NCBI GenBank assembly: GCA_016717725.1 | Contig: JADKFA010000007.1 | Coordinates: 114,111-178,110 of the forward strand | Length of the DNA: 64,000 nucleotides | Direction of reading: 5' to 3' | Origin: Bacteroidota bacterium | GTDB lineage: Bacteria; Bacteroidota; Bacteroidia; AKYH767-A; OLB10 | Shown: positions 27,009 through 34,531 of the stretch, in pieces | Position numbering within the stretch: the first letter of the stretch is position 1 | Layout: every line of letters begins with the position of its first letter | The notes under the pieces: model-generated | Database searches by the model: none | Told to the model about the DNA's origin: nothing | Seen by the model: the letters and a program-made list of their open reading frames with translations, nothing else | Program-made: the position numbers and the translations under genes

Positions 27009-27138
27009 AACACAAGAGAAATTAGAGCACACAAAAGTGCACAAGAGGTTCGGATGATCTTTAGTTTCAGGATGATTAATTTTTTATTGCACTTTATTTC
27101 TCTAGTGCTCTCTAGTGACCTCCAGTGTCTCTAGTGTT
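27009..27138. repeat. Imperfect long inverted repeat between the two MBL-rhodanese genes
   Basis: 27009-27047 and the reverse complement of 27100-27138 align over 39 bases without gaps, 29 identical by eye, around a 52-nt spacer. The arms are built from AGAG/CACTAG-type words. No gene lies between 26941 and 27284. Confidence 0.6.
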
Positions 27139-27227
27139 GAAACTTCCGAAGATTGGATGAAAATTAATACTTGTTTAATCACAAAATCAATGACTAAAAT
27201 CATACCTCCTATGTAACTTTAGTAACG

Positions 27228-27256
27228 TTTAAAGAGAACCATTCAATATACTTTTG
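27228..27256 (+). promoter_or_regulatory. Bacteroidota-type promoter of the second MBL-rhodanese gene
   Basis: TTTA (27228-27231), a 17-bp spacer and TACTTTTG (27249-27256) fit the -33/-7 pattern TTTG / TAnnTTTG, 28 bp before the ATG at 27285. With the terminator upstream, this suggests the second copy is transcribed separately. Confidence 0.5.
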
Positions 27257-27284
27257 TAGTAGTTAAAATAGAAAAAATAATCTT

Positions 27285-28322
27285 ATGAAAATAGAACAAA
27301 TTTATACAGGATGTTTAGCTCAAGGAGCTTATTATATTGAATCAAATGGTGAAGCGGCTATTGTTGATCCATTAAGAGAGTACAAACCTTATATGGATCG
27401 TCTCCATAAAGGAAATGCAAAATTAAAGTATGTGCTCGAAACTCATTTTCATGCTGATTTTGTTTCTGGTCATTTAGATTTGGCTCGACATACTGGTGCT
27501 CAAATTGTATATGGTCCAAGTGCGAAGGCAGAGTTTAAATTCCACGAAGCCAAGGATAATGAAATGTTGCCTTTAGGTAATATTTTTATTAAAGTATTGC
27601 ATACTCCTGGGCATACGATGGAATCAAGTTGTTTTTTAGTGATTGATGAGCACGGGAAAGAACATGCTTTGTTTTCGGGTGATACTTTATTCATCGGTGA
27701 TGTAGGTCGACCTGACTTAGCACAAAAAGGTACCATTACACAAGAAGTTCTTGCTGGGTATTTATACGATTCATTGCGAAATAAGATAATGACTTTGCAA
27801 GAAGATGTGATTGTTTACCCAGGTCATGGAGCAGGATCATCTTGTGGAAAGAATATGTCGAACGAAATCATCGATACCTTAGGGCACCAACTTAAAAATA
27901 ATTATGCATTAAGGGCTAATATGTCGAAGGAGGAGTTTGTGAAAGAAGTATTAACTGGATTGATGCCACCACCAGCCTATTTTCCAAAGAATGCGGCAAT
28001 GAATAAGATGGATAGCCAAAGTTTCAAAGAAGTTATTGAACGCGGTTCTCGTCCATTAGATGTAGATGCGTTTAAATTTATTACAGATGAATCGGATGTG
28101 CTCATTTTAGATACACGTGATCCAGATGAATTTGTAAAAGGGTTTATTCCGGGTTCAATAAACATTGGATTAAATGGAAATTTTGCTCCGTGGGCAGGTG
28201 CATTGATTCCTGATTTGAAGCAAGAAATAGTATTGGTTACTGAACCTGGTAGAGAAGAAGAAGTAATCACGCGACTTTCTAGAGTAGGATTCGATTATAC
28301 AATTGGATATTTAGATGGATGA
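27285..28322 (+). CDS. MBL-fold/rhodanese paralogue, ended early by an in-frame TGA
   Basis: 345 aa, highly similar along its length to the gene at 25522 (both open MKIEQIYTGCLAQGAY). All MBL metal motifs are intact: THFHADFVSGHLDLA, HTPGHTMES, GDTLFIGDVGRPDLA, YPGHGAGSSCGK. The first rhodanese domain again lacks cysteine (VTEPGREEE). It stops at TGA 28320-28322, where the neighbour has the second glycine of LAGG. The same frame continues without any shift into the second rhodanese domain (28335-28700). This is a GGA-to-TGA type nonsense change splitting one ancestral gene, a sequencing error, or a real split. The MBL domain could still work alone. Confidence 0.85.
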   Translation: MKIEQIYTGCLAQGAYYIESNGEAAIVDPLREYKPYMDRLHKGNAKLKYVLETHFHADFVSGHLDLARHTGAQIVYGPSAKAEFKFHEAKDNEMLPLGNIFIKVLHTPGHTMESSCFLVIDEHGKEHALFSGDTLFIGDVGRPDLAQKGTITQEVLAGYLYDSLRNKIMTLQEDVIVYPGHGAGSSCGKNMSNEIIDTLGHQLKNNYALRANMSKEEFVKEVLTGLMPPPAYFPKNAAMNKMDSQSFKEVIERGSRPLDVDAFKFITDESDVLILDTRDPDEFVKGFIPGSINIGLNGNFAPWAGALIPDLKQEIVLVTEPGREEEVITRLSRVGFDYTIGYLDG

Positions 28323-28334
28323 TTTCCGTCTTAT

Positions 28335-28700
28335 TTGAAGAGCGGTGAACCGGTGGATAGTATTGAATCTATCGATGCGAAAGAATTAAGAAGACGAATA
28401 GACAAGGATAATCACATTGCGCTCATTGATGTGCGAAGAAAAAGTGAGTACGATGCGCAACATATCTTGAATACCGATGTAGCTCCTTTGGATTATATCA
28501 ATGACAGCATGAGTAAAATCCATCGTACTAAAGATACCTATGTTTATTGTGCTGGAGGTTATCGTTCTGTTATTTTTATTTCCATTCTAAAAGCAAGAGG
28601 ATTTGATCGATTAATAAATGTGAAAGGTGGATTTAATGCTTTAAAAGATTCTGGATTGTTTAATGTATCCGTTTACCATGCGCCAACAACTTTACTATAA
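28335..28700 (+). CDS. Rhodanese domain: detached C-terminal half of the split paralogue
   Basis: 121 residues in the same frame as the gene ending at 28322, beginning at a TTG (28335) with no good start signal. It matches rhodanese 2 of the intact copy: ALIDVRRKSEYDAQHI and the active loop YCAGGYRS with its catalytic cysteine. Read through the TGA, 27285-28700 would give a protein one residue shorter than the intact copy. Whether this part is translated is uncertain: reinitiation at TTG 12 bp after the TGA is possible but unproven. It may be a pseudogene fragment. Confidence 0.6.
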   Translation: MKSGEPVDSIESIDAKELRRRIDKDNHIALIDVRRKSEYDAQHILNTDVAPLDYINDSMSKIHRTKDTYVYCAGGYRSVIFISILKARGFDRLINVKGGFNALKDSGLFNVSVYHAPTTLL

Positions 28701-28730
28701 AAAGGAAAATTAAAATAAAAAAAATCGAAG

Positions 28731-29060
28731 ATGATAAAGTACTTGCAAAATTTATTTAAAAAAAACTACGAAGATTGCGATGGACAAGAGTTTAAAGCAA
28801 GGTTGAAGGAAAATGCAGATGCAGTTTTGTTAGATGTGCGCTCAGCATCCGAATTTAAATCTGGAACCATAAAGGGTGCAAAAAATTCAAATATGTTAAG
28901 TCCATATTTCTCCTCTGAAATTGGTACTTTGGATCCCTCTAAAACCTATTTTGTTTTTTGTAGGAGTGGTGCAAGAAGCGGAACCGCTGCCAATATGATG
29001 TCGAAAATTGGCTTGAAAGTAATCAACTTAAAAGGTGGAATCTCGGCGTGGCCGAGGTGA
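28731..29060 (+). CDS. Single-domain rhodanese-like sulfurtransferase
   Basis: 109 aa. One rhodanese domain with VLLDVRSASEFKSGTIKGA, the active-site loop FCRSGARSG carrying the catalytic cysteine, and the closing LKGGISAW. There is no signal peptide, so it is cytosolic, unlike many periplasmic single-domain rhodaneses. It lies 30 bp after the split paralogue and probably shares its transcript. It likely moves sulfane sulfur between thiols or to the persulfide dioxygenase-like proteins next door. A long inverted repeat at 29145 follows. Confidence 0.9.
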   Translation: MIKYLQNLFKKNYEDCDGQEFKARLKENADAVLLDVRSASEFKSGTIKGAKNSNMLSPYFSSEIGTLDPSKTYFVFCRSGARSGTAANMMSKIGLKVINLKGGISAWPR

Positions 29061-29073
29061 ATTCAGAATTCAG

Positions 29074-29091
29074 TCCCGATAGCTATCGGGA
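29074..29091. repeat. 18-nt palindrome flanked by GAATTCAG direct repeats
   Basis: TCCCGATAGCTATCGGGA is a perfect palindrome. TGAATTCAGAATTCAG lies on its left and TCAGAATTCAGAATT on its right. From memory, this core recurs between genes in many Bacteroidota, so it is probably a REP-type element. Confidence 0.65.
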
Positions 29092-29144
29092 TCAGAATTC
29101 AGAATTTGGCTGGCGCTATGCCAAAACTAAATTAACTAATAAGA

Positions 29145-29188
29145 ATGCCGAAAGCTTAATTCATATGTCTGAATTAAGCTTTCGGCAT
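29145..29188. terminator. Long hairpin, probable terminator of the sulfur module
   Basis: A perfect 19-bp stem (29145-29163 with 29170-29188) and a 6-nt loop lie between the converging rhodanese and SlyD-like genes. The T-tract is short, so efficiency is uncertain. The hairpin could serve both strands. Confidence 0.65.
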
Positions 29189-29249
29189 TTAAATAAATAA
29201 AAGGCAAATCAATAACCAAAGCAAAATTTACTTTATTTGAACCATAAAG

Positions 29250-29281
29250 AATTCTTAATTCTTAATTCTTAATTCTTAATT
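29250..29281. repeat. Heptanucleotide tandem repeat at the end of the SlyD-like gene
   Basis: Four and a half copies of AATTCTT. The last bases form part of the TAA stop codon of the minus-strand SlyD-like gene, so a change in copy number would leave its coding sequence intact. Confidence 0.75.
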
Positions 29282-29792
29282 AATGATCGTGCATCCCTGG
29301 CGTATGCGCATGTCCGTGTTCAATCTCTTCTGGAGACGCTTCACGAACTTCAACAACGGTTCCGCTAAAATGCAAATTTTGACTCGCTAAAGGATGATTG
29401 AAGTCGAGTAATACATTGCCATCCTTGAAATCAACAATCTTAGCGACCATTTGATTCCCTTCTCGGTCGAGGAGTGGAACCATATTTCCAATACGCAATA
29501 CTTCTAAATCTAAAACTCCATCCACTTTAAACATATCATCTGGAACATTAACTAAAGCATCTGCTTCAGTCATGCCGTAGCCATTTTCTGCGTCAATAGT
29601 AAATTCGAAATTATTTCCTACTGATAATCCAGCAAGATTATCTTCAAAAGCAGGGATTAATTGTCCTGAACCAAAGAGAAAGATAAGTGGGTTGTCGTTC
29701 CCCGTTTCTTCTACTTTATTTTTCTCACTTCCTTCTTGACTGCTGTGCAACACGTAAGTAACACTAACAACAGTATTTTGTCCAATTTGCAT
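29280..29792 (-). CDS. SlyD-like FKBP-type peptidyl-prolyl isomerase
   Basis: 170 aa from the ATG at 29792, which gives the family N-terminus (MQIGQNTVVSVTYVLHSSQ). The FKBP half shows FLFGSGQLIPAFEDNLAGLS, and the inserted chaperone-like flap (IDAENGYGMTEADALVNVP ... GNQMVAKIVDF) returns to the core at LLDFNHPLASQNLHFSGTV. The histidine-rich tail (HGHAHTPGMHDH) probably binds Ni2+ or Zn2+. The family catalyses prolyl cis-trans isomerisation and helps folding or nickel handling in the cytosol. ATGs at 29813 and 29846 would extend the protein by 7 or 18 residues; the longer one runs through a 22-nt palindrome that looks regulatory. Confidence 0.9.
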   Translation of the reverse strand: MQIGQNTVVSVTYVLHSSQEGSEKNKVEETGNDNPLIFLFGSGQLIPAFEDNLAGLSVGNNFEFTIDAENGYGMTEADALVNVPDDMFKVDGVLDLEVLRIGNMVPLLDREGNQMVAKIVDFKDGNVLLDFNHPLASQNLHFSGTVVEVREASPEEIEHGHAHTPGMHDH

Positions 29793-29805
29793 ATCTTTCT
29801 GTTTT

Positions 29806-29827
29806 ATAGGCATTTGCAAATGCCTAT
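29806..29827. promoter_or_regulatory. 22-nt perfect palindrome in the SlyD-like gene leader
   Basis: The arms of ATAGGCATTTG form a perfect palindrome centred at 29816/29817, between the -7 box (29857) and the preferred start (29792). The position suits a repressor operator or an RNA structure. If the longer start at 29846 were used it would be coding. Confidence 0.5.
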
Positions 29828-29856
29828 GCGAGGAATATGCTGCCATGGTTGAAATG

Positions 29857-29886
29857 CAAAAGTAAACAATTTAGAAAAATGTGCAA
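29857..29886 (-). promoter_or_regulatory. Bacteroidota-type promoter of the SlyD-like gene
   Basis: On the minus strand TTG (29886-29884), a 19-bp spacer, then TACTTTTG (29864-29857). Transcription would start close to 29850. That leaves almost no leader for the ATG at 29846 and favours the start at 29792 or 29813. Confidence 0.5.
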
Positions 29887-29902
29887 TATGTTTTATCGTT
29901 GT

Positions 29903-30937
29903 TTATGGTAAATTAGGCGTTGATTTTGCTTCATACCAATCATAAATTGAATTAGTGATATTTGCTATCAACTGAGTTTGATAGGCTTGATCATTCCCAC
30001 TAGTCATAATGGTAAGTACAATGGTATTGTTAGGTAAATAGATAATTCCAGTTTCGTGAATTTCTTGAAAAGTGGTGTCTCTGTATCCTCTTTCTCCAAA
30101 TTTGTGTGCAATTAAAATGGAGTCGGGCAACCCTTTTTTCATTCCATTGTTAAATTTAGTATCGGTCAATAATTCAAGAGCGAATTCAGATAAATTTTGG
30201 GTAGTGTAACTCGAGTTGTATAGAACTCTCATGAATTTACTAATATCTATCGCCGACATTTTCACGGATGATTGTTGAATTTTTGGAACTTCCATTCCTA
30301 AATCAGTAAAAACATTATAAACATATTCGGGTTCGATGTTTTGATTCAGCAACATATTGGCTTGATTATCGGAATCAATAATCATTGCTTTTATTAAATT
30401 TCGAACCGTATAGGTTTTTCCCTTTTCTATATGGTTTGTAACAATGGTTTGTTTAGGCATTGCATCAGTTACAATATCAAATTTTATTCTTTTATCAAAA
30501 AAACTAGGTGATACTTCTAGTCTTTTCAAATAGGCAAGCAAGATGGGTAATTTCATGATACTACCTGGGTCAAACAAATCATTTTGTTGAATGCCCATCC
30601 AACTATCATCGTTAAATTCACTCAGATAAATAGAAACATTACTTACTTTTCCTGATGTTTTTTCTGACGAAATTTTATTTAGTAGTTCTTGCTTTAAATT
30701 TGAAAATTTTGAACTCTCGTTAATATTGTCGCCAAACAATATGGGTTGTGAAAGCCGATGTCGCTTTAGCCGGACAAAATTCATTTTTTCGTCGCCACTA
30801 TTGGTTGCTACAACGTTTTCCCGACCTACTTTTCTGGGCATATTTTTACTAAACATGTATGTAAATACAATGCTTAGGGTGCAGGCAAAAACTACTTTGT
30901 AATAAGGTAGTTTGCCTCCCTTTAAGGAAGAGATCAT
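29903..30937 (-). CDS. Class A beta-lactamase-like serine hydrolase
   Basis: 344 aa. An N-terminal membrane or signal segment (VVFACTLSIVFTYMF) is followed by a class A beta-lactamase/transpeptidase fold. SxxK is in DPGSIMKLPILLAYLKR, SDN in IIDSDNQANMLL, and the third motif is KFG in IAHKFGERGY, in place of KTG/KSG. The region around the usual Glu166 is not clearly conserved (MPKQTIVTNHIEKGKTYTVR), so true beta-lactam hydrolysis is doubtful. It may be a membrane-tethered serine hydrolase or peptidase of the PF13354 type acting in the periplasm. It stands alone, with a 200-bp spacer to the next gene. Confidence 0.85.
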   Translation of the reverse strand: MISSLKGGKLPYYKVVFACTLSIVFTYMFSKNMPRKVGRENVVATNSGDEKMNFVRLKRHRLSQPILFGDNINESSKFSNLKQELLNKISSEKTSGKVSNVSIYLSEFNDDSWMGIQQNDLFDPGSIMKLPILLAYLKRLEVSPSFFDKRIKFDIVTDAMPKQTIVTNHIEKGKTYTVRNLIKAMIIDSDNQANMLLNQNIEPEYVYNVFTDLGMEVPKIQQSSVKMSAIDISKFMRVLYNSSYTTQNLSEFALELLTDTKFNNGMKKGLPDSILIAHKFGERGYRDTTFQEIHETGIIYLPNNTIVLTIMTSGNDQAYQTQLIANITNSIYDWYEAKSTPNLP

Positions 30938-31137
30938 AAAATTTACACGTTTTGGAAGTGCACCACTAAGGTGAGGAGTAAAAATGTTAAATCCAAATTC
31001 CGAAAAAAATATTTGGAAGAAATAGGTATACTAGTGTTTTTCTAAGAAAACATGCGATTTTTTTCGAGTCGCATAAGTCAGAATTCGACTTAATTATTTG
31101 TTAAGTTGAACATGTTTGTCAATTTTTAATTTTTATA

Positions 31138-31749
31138 CTATTCTTGATCTTTCCATCTCCAAAGATGCCTTGAAGCTAAACTTCGGTACGGTTGCCAAGC
31201 CAAGGAGATACGAATCATTTCTGCTTTCAATTCCTTGCCTTTTAACGGGATTTCATAAAGTTTAATCATCGCTTGCTGGATGCCTAAGTCATCGACAGGT
31301 AATACATCAGGTCGATTCAAATTAAACATGAGAATCATTTCCGCAGTCCATCGTCCAACACCTTTTATACTCGATAAATATTCAATTAAATCATCATCAC
31401 TTTTTCGATAAAGTCGTTTGTATTCCAGCGTATTTTCAAGTGAAAAGGTAGCAATATTTTTTAAGTAGCCTCCTTTTTGATACGAAAGTCCTACAGCTCT
31501 CAATTGTTCAATATCCATTTTAAGAATAGCGAGCTCTGTTGGTTGTTCATCAGGAAATAAGAGTATAAATCGATTCCATATTGTAGCTGCTGCTTTGGTA
31601 GAGAGTTGTTGACTAACAATAGCACTGAGCAAAGAAGTAAATAAATCTTTTTGATGCGCCGCTTCTAATTTCCCCGTTTGTTTAATGATCTCTTTTAATT
31701 TTTGATCTTTTCTGAGATATTTATAAGCAACTTCGATGTCCCATTTCAT
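31138..31749 (-). CDS. DNA-3-methyladenine glycosylase II (AlkA-like)
   Basis: 203 aa, the compact form lacking the N-terminal domain of E. coli AlkA. The HhH-GPD core is visible: FTSLLSAIVSQQLSTKAAATI, the helix-hairpin-helix IKGVGRWTAEMILMFNL and the catalytic aspartate in DVLPVDDLGIQQA. It excises alkylated purines from DNA. It lies 16 bp after the RsmF-like gene and is probably cotranscribed with it. Confidence 0.93.
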   Translation of the reverse strand: MKWDIEVAYKYLRKDQKLKEIIKQTGKLEAAHQKDLFTSLLSAIVSQQLSTKAAATIWNRFILLFPDEQPTELAILKMDIEQLRAVGLSYQKGGYLKNIATFSLENTLEYKRLYRKSDDDLIEYLSSIKGVGRWTAEMILMFNLNRPDVLPVDDLGIQQAMIKLYEIPLKGKELKAEMIRISLAWQPYRSLASRHLWRWKDQE

Positions 31750-31765
31750 TTTAATATTTTATTTT

Positions 31766-33106
31766 TTATTGTTTCGGTTTGTTTTGAATTCTCCACTCTT
31801 TAGGATAGTAATTATTCCATCGAGAGGCTATCTTCTTTGCCCATCCTAATGGTTGATTTTGAAAGGTGACTAAATGCCATCCTAATTCTTCACTTTGAAC
31901 TTGCAATGGTTCTCCGCATAAATAGTTGATGGATTCTTGTTCTGATAGATCAACAGTAGGAAGATTTCTGTTCACTTGTAAACTCAATGCTAACTCAGCG
32001 GAAGGAATGAAATCTTTTCCTTTCATTTCTCCTAATAAAATTCCACTCATTCGAATGTAATTTGTTTTACTTAATTGCTGCGTGAGTTCGTTTACTTCAG
32101 TTGTGTTGGCATAAATGAAATCTTGTTGTTGTGATATCACAAATGATTTTTCATTTAGTAACCATTTTTCAAAACTTGGATGCCCACTTTTTTTAGAGGT
32201 GATTTTTGATGGAAAAAAGTTATTGTCTGAATTTAATTCTCCCTCTTTTTTTAGAAGACAACAGTAAAATCCTTCACTTTTTACTCGGTGCGGATAGGCT
32301 TGCCAGCCGTATTTTGTTTGTGCTATTCCAAGGGGTGGTTCAGGTGTCTCTACTTTCATTCCTGAATTGGTTATCATTTGTTCAATTTGCTCGTCATTTT
32401 CGGCCGACTCATACGTACAGGTTGAGTAGATGAGATATCCTCCAGGTTTTAATGCAGGAAGAATATCTTCCAGAATTTTTGTTTGACGTTGACTGCAAAC
32501 CATCACTTGGTCTACGCTCCATTCTAAAATTGCTTGATCATCTTTCCTAAAAAGTCCTTCGCCACTGCAAGGTGCATCCACAAGAATAACATCAAATTGA
32601 ATTTTTCCTTTTGCAAAGTCTTCTGCTTTGTTTTGTGTGACAATGCAATTGGAATATCCCCACTTGGCAATATTCTGCCGTAAAATTTTATTTCTTATCG
32701 GAATGGTTTCATTGCTTACTAATATTCCATCTCCGTTCATTAAACTCAAAATATGCGTCGATTTTCCTCCTGGCGCAGCGCATAAATCCAATATTTTTAA
32801 ATTCTTGTTTTCTTCTAGAATGGGAGTAAGAAGTTTTTCTAATAACATCGATCCTGCTTCTTGAACGTAGTAGGTTCCGGCATGAAACAACGGATCGTAA
32901 GTGAAAATTGGTCGAGTAGACAAGTAAACCCCTTTTGCACACCAAGTCACTTTTTGTATCTTCGAAAAATAGATGAGTTTTCTTTTTTTTGGATGTGTTC
33001 TTAAAGAAATAGGAGGAGGGTTTTCCTGACTTTCAAAAAATGCAGAAGCTTCACCTTGTAAAAGTGCTTTCATTTTTAGCTGGAAGGATTCAGGAAATAT
33101 TTTCAT
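31766..33106 (-). CDS. RsmF-like rRNA cytosine-C5 methyltransferase
   Basis: 446 aa. The NOL1/NOP2/Sun core has the SAM motif LDLCAAPGGKSTHIL, DVILVDAPCSGEGLFRKD with the release cysteine and YSTCTYESAENDEQIE with the catalytic cysteine. The C-terminal ~150 residues (LSKTNYIRMSGILLGEMK, GWHLVTFQNQPLGWAKK) form the RsmF-type PUA-like extension. It probably makes m5C1407 in 16S rRNA. It lies between the MFS transporter (26 bp) and the glycosylase gene (16 bp). The assignment to RsmF over RsmB rests on the C-terminal extension. Confidence 0.9.
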   Translation of the reverse strand: MKIFPESFQLKMKALLQGEASAFFESQENPPPISLRTHPKKRKLIYFSKIQKVTWCAKGVYLSTRPIFTYDPLFHAGTYYVQEAGSMLLEKLLTPILEENKNLKILDLCAAPGGKSTHILSLMNGDGILVSNETIPIRNKILRQNIAKWGYSNCIVTQNKAEDFAKGKIQFDVILVDAPCSGEGLFRKDDQAILEWSVDQVMVCSQRQTKILEDILPALKPGGYLIYSTCTYESAENDEQIEQMITNSGMKVETPEPPLGIAQTKYGWQAYPHRVKSEGFYCCLLKKEGELNSDNNFFPSKITSKKSGHPSFEKWLLNEKSFVISQQQDFIYANTTEVNELTQQLSKTNYIRMSGILLGEMKGKDFIPSAELALSLQVNRNLPTVDLSEQESINYLCGEPLQVQSEELGWHLVTFQNQPLGWAKKIASRWNNYYPKEWRIQNKPKQ

Positions 33107-33132
33107 GGGAGGATGGTGGTGAAATTATACTT

Positions 33133-34359
33133 TTATTCTTCATTAAAATTTAAATTCTTACCAAATGTTTCAGGTAAATAGAGTGTGGCAATAATGGCTA
33201 AAGTCCATACAACGATACCTGTAATGATTAATCCCATGGCCAAATCAACTTGAAAATAGGATTGTATCCATAAATGAAATGGAATTAATAGAGTAATTGA
33301 TCCACGCATAAAATTTGTGACCGTTGCCGTGGCTAATACTCTCAAATTAGTACCATAGTGTTCAGCAGTCGTGGTGACAAACACACTTAGATAGCCACAA
33401 CCTAAGCCCATCAAAAAGGAAGTTGTATTTAAACTTTTTCCATTCTTGATATTAAAAAAGTGAACGCACGTAGCAATGATTGCAAATGCCATAAAGCTTA
33501 AGAGAACCTTTTTTCTTGTATGCAGGAGTTGACTTAAGATACCAGAACCTAAATCTCCAACTGTAATCCCGATTTGAAATAAAATGAAGCAGGTGGCTAA
33601 CTGTAAATTTTCGATGTTGTAAAGTTGAGCTAATTCTGGAGATAGTGAAATAAGCAATCCTACACTATACCAAATAGGTACACCCATCAAAATGCAAGCG
33701 ATGTATTTTATGCTTCTTCTTCTATTTTTAAAAAGCAATTTAAAGTTTCCTTTTTTGTGACTTGCTAAATGAATTTGCTCTTTAAATAATTGTGGTTCGG
33801 AAATTTTCATTCTCAAAATTAAAAGTAATAAACCCATGCATCCTGCAATAAAAAATGCAATTCTCCATGGAATGACATTGCCAATAAGTCCTGCAGTCAC
33901 AGCGCCCAATGCTCCCAATGTTGCAACGAGAATGGTTCCATAGCCTCTCGTTTTAATACTCATACTCTCGCTTACAATAGTTATTCCAGCCCCTAGTTCA
34001 CCCGCTAATCCAACACCAGCTAAAAAACGAATGATGGCATAACTCATCGTATCATCAACAAATGCATTTGCAATGTTGCTAGCGGAGTAAAGTAATATGG
34101 ATCCGAATAAAACAGTTTTTCTTCCTTTCTTGTCTCCAATGATACCAGTTAAAACTCCACCTACCATCATTCCTGCCATCTGAATGGCTAACAGAAATTC
34201 TCCATGATGTGAAAGTTCTATTCCAGTAAGCCCTAATTCTTTTAAGCTAGGAACTCTATAAATATTGAATAAGAACAGGTCAAATGCATCTACGAAAAAT
34301 CCAAGCCCAGCTACTAATACGGCAAGGTTAAAGGGAGATTTGTGTAATTGATTACTCAT
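33133..34359 (-). CDS. MFS transporter, metabolite:H+ symporter-like
   Basis: 408 aa with about 12 membrane helices. The family loop is GIIGDKKGRKTVLFGSILL after helix 2, and FLAGVGLAGELGAGITIVSE resembles the sugar/organic acid symporter subfamily. Near the N-terminus, FFVDAFDLFLFNIYRVPSL carries the acidic residue pattern of metabolite:H+ symporters. The substrate is not predictable. It is first in a minus-strand run with the RNA methyltransferase and DNA glycosylase, with no obvious functional link. Confidence 0.9.
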   Translation of the reverse strand: MSNQLHKSPFNLAVLVAGLGFFVDAFDLFLFNIYRVPSLKELGLTGIELSHHGEFLLAIQMAGMMVGGVLTGIIGDKKGRKTVLFGSILLYSASNIANAFVDDTMSYAIIRFLAGVGLAGELGAGITIVSESMSIKTRGYGTILVATLGALGAVTAGLIGNVIPWRIAFFIAGCMGLLLLILRMKISEPQLFKEQIHLASHKKGNFKLLFKNRRRSIKYIACILMGVPIWYSVGLLISLSPELAQLYNIENLQLATCFILFQIGITVGDLGSGILSQLLHTRKKVLLSFMAFAIIATCVHFFNIKNGKSLNTTSFLMGLGCGYLSVFVTTTAEHYGTNLRVLATATVTNFMRGSITLLIPFHLWIQSYFQVDLAMGLIITGIVVWTLAIIATLYLPETFGKNLNFNEE

Positions 34360-34531
34360 AATCGGCTAAACTATAAAAAAAATCTTGCTATGATGCCTTA
34401 ATTTAGTGGCAGTTAGGCGCATTCTGATTTGATGAGTATATACTTTTTAACTTTTTAACTTTGTTTTTGATTAAATTTACACTGTTTATTTACCTCGTTT
34501 GTAATTTTAATCAACCTAAAAATATACCACC

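Noticed and set aside
28320..28322. TGA read as selenocysteine or glycine
   Set aside because: The intact paralogue has glycine here, not cysteine. The window's genes commonly end in TGA, so a changed code is excluded, and no SECIS-like hairpin was recognised.
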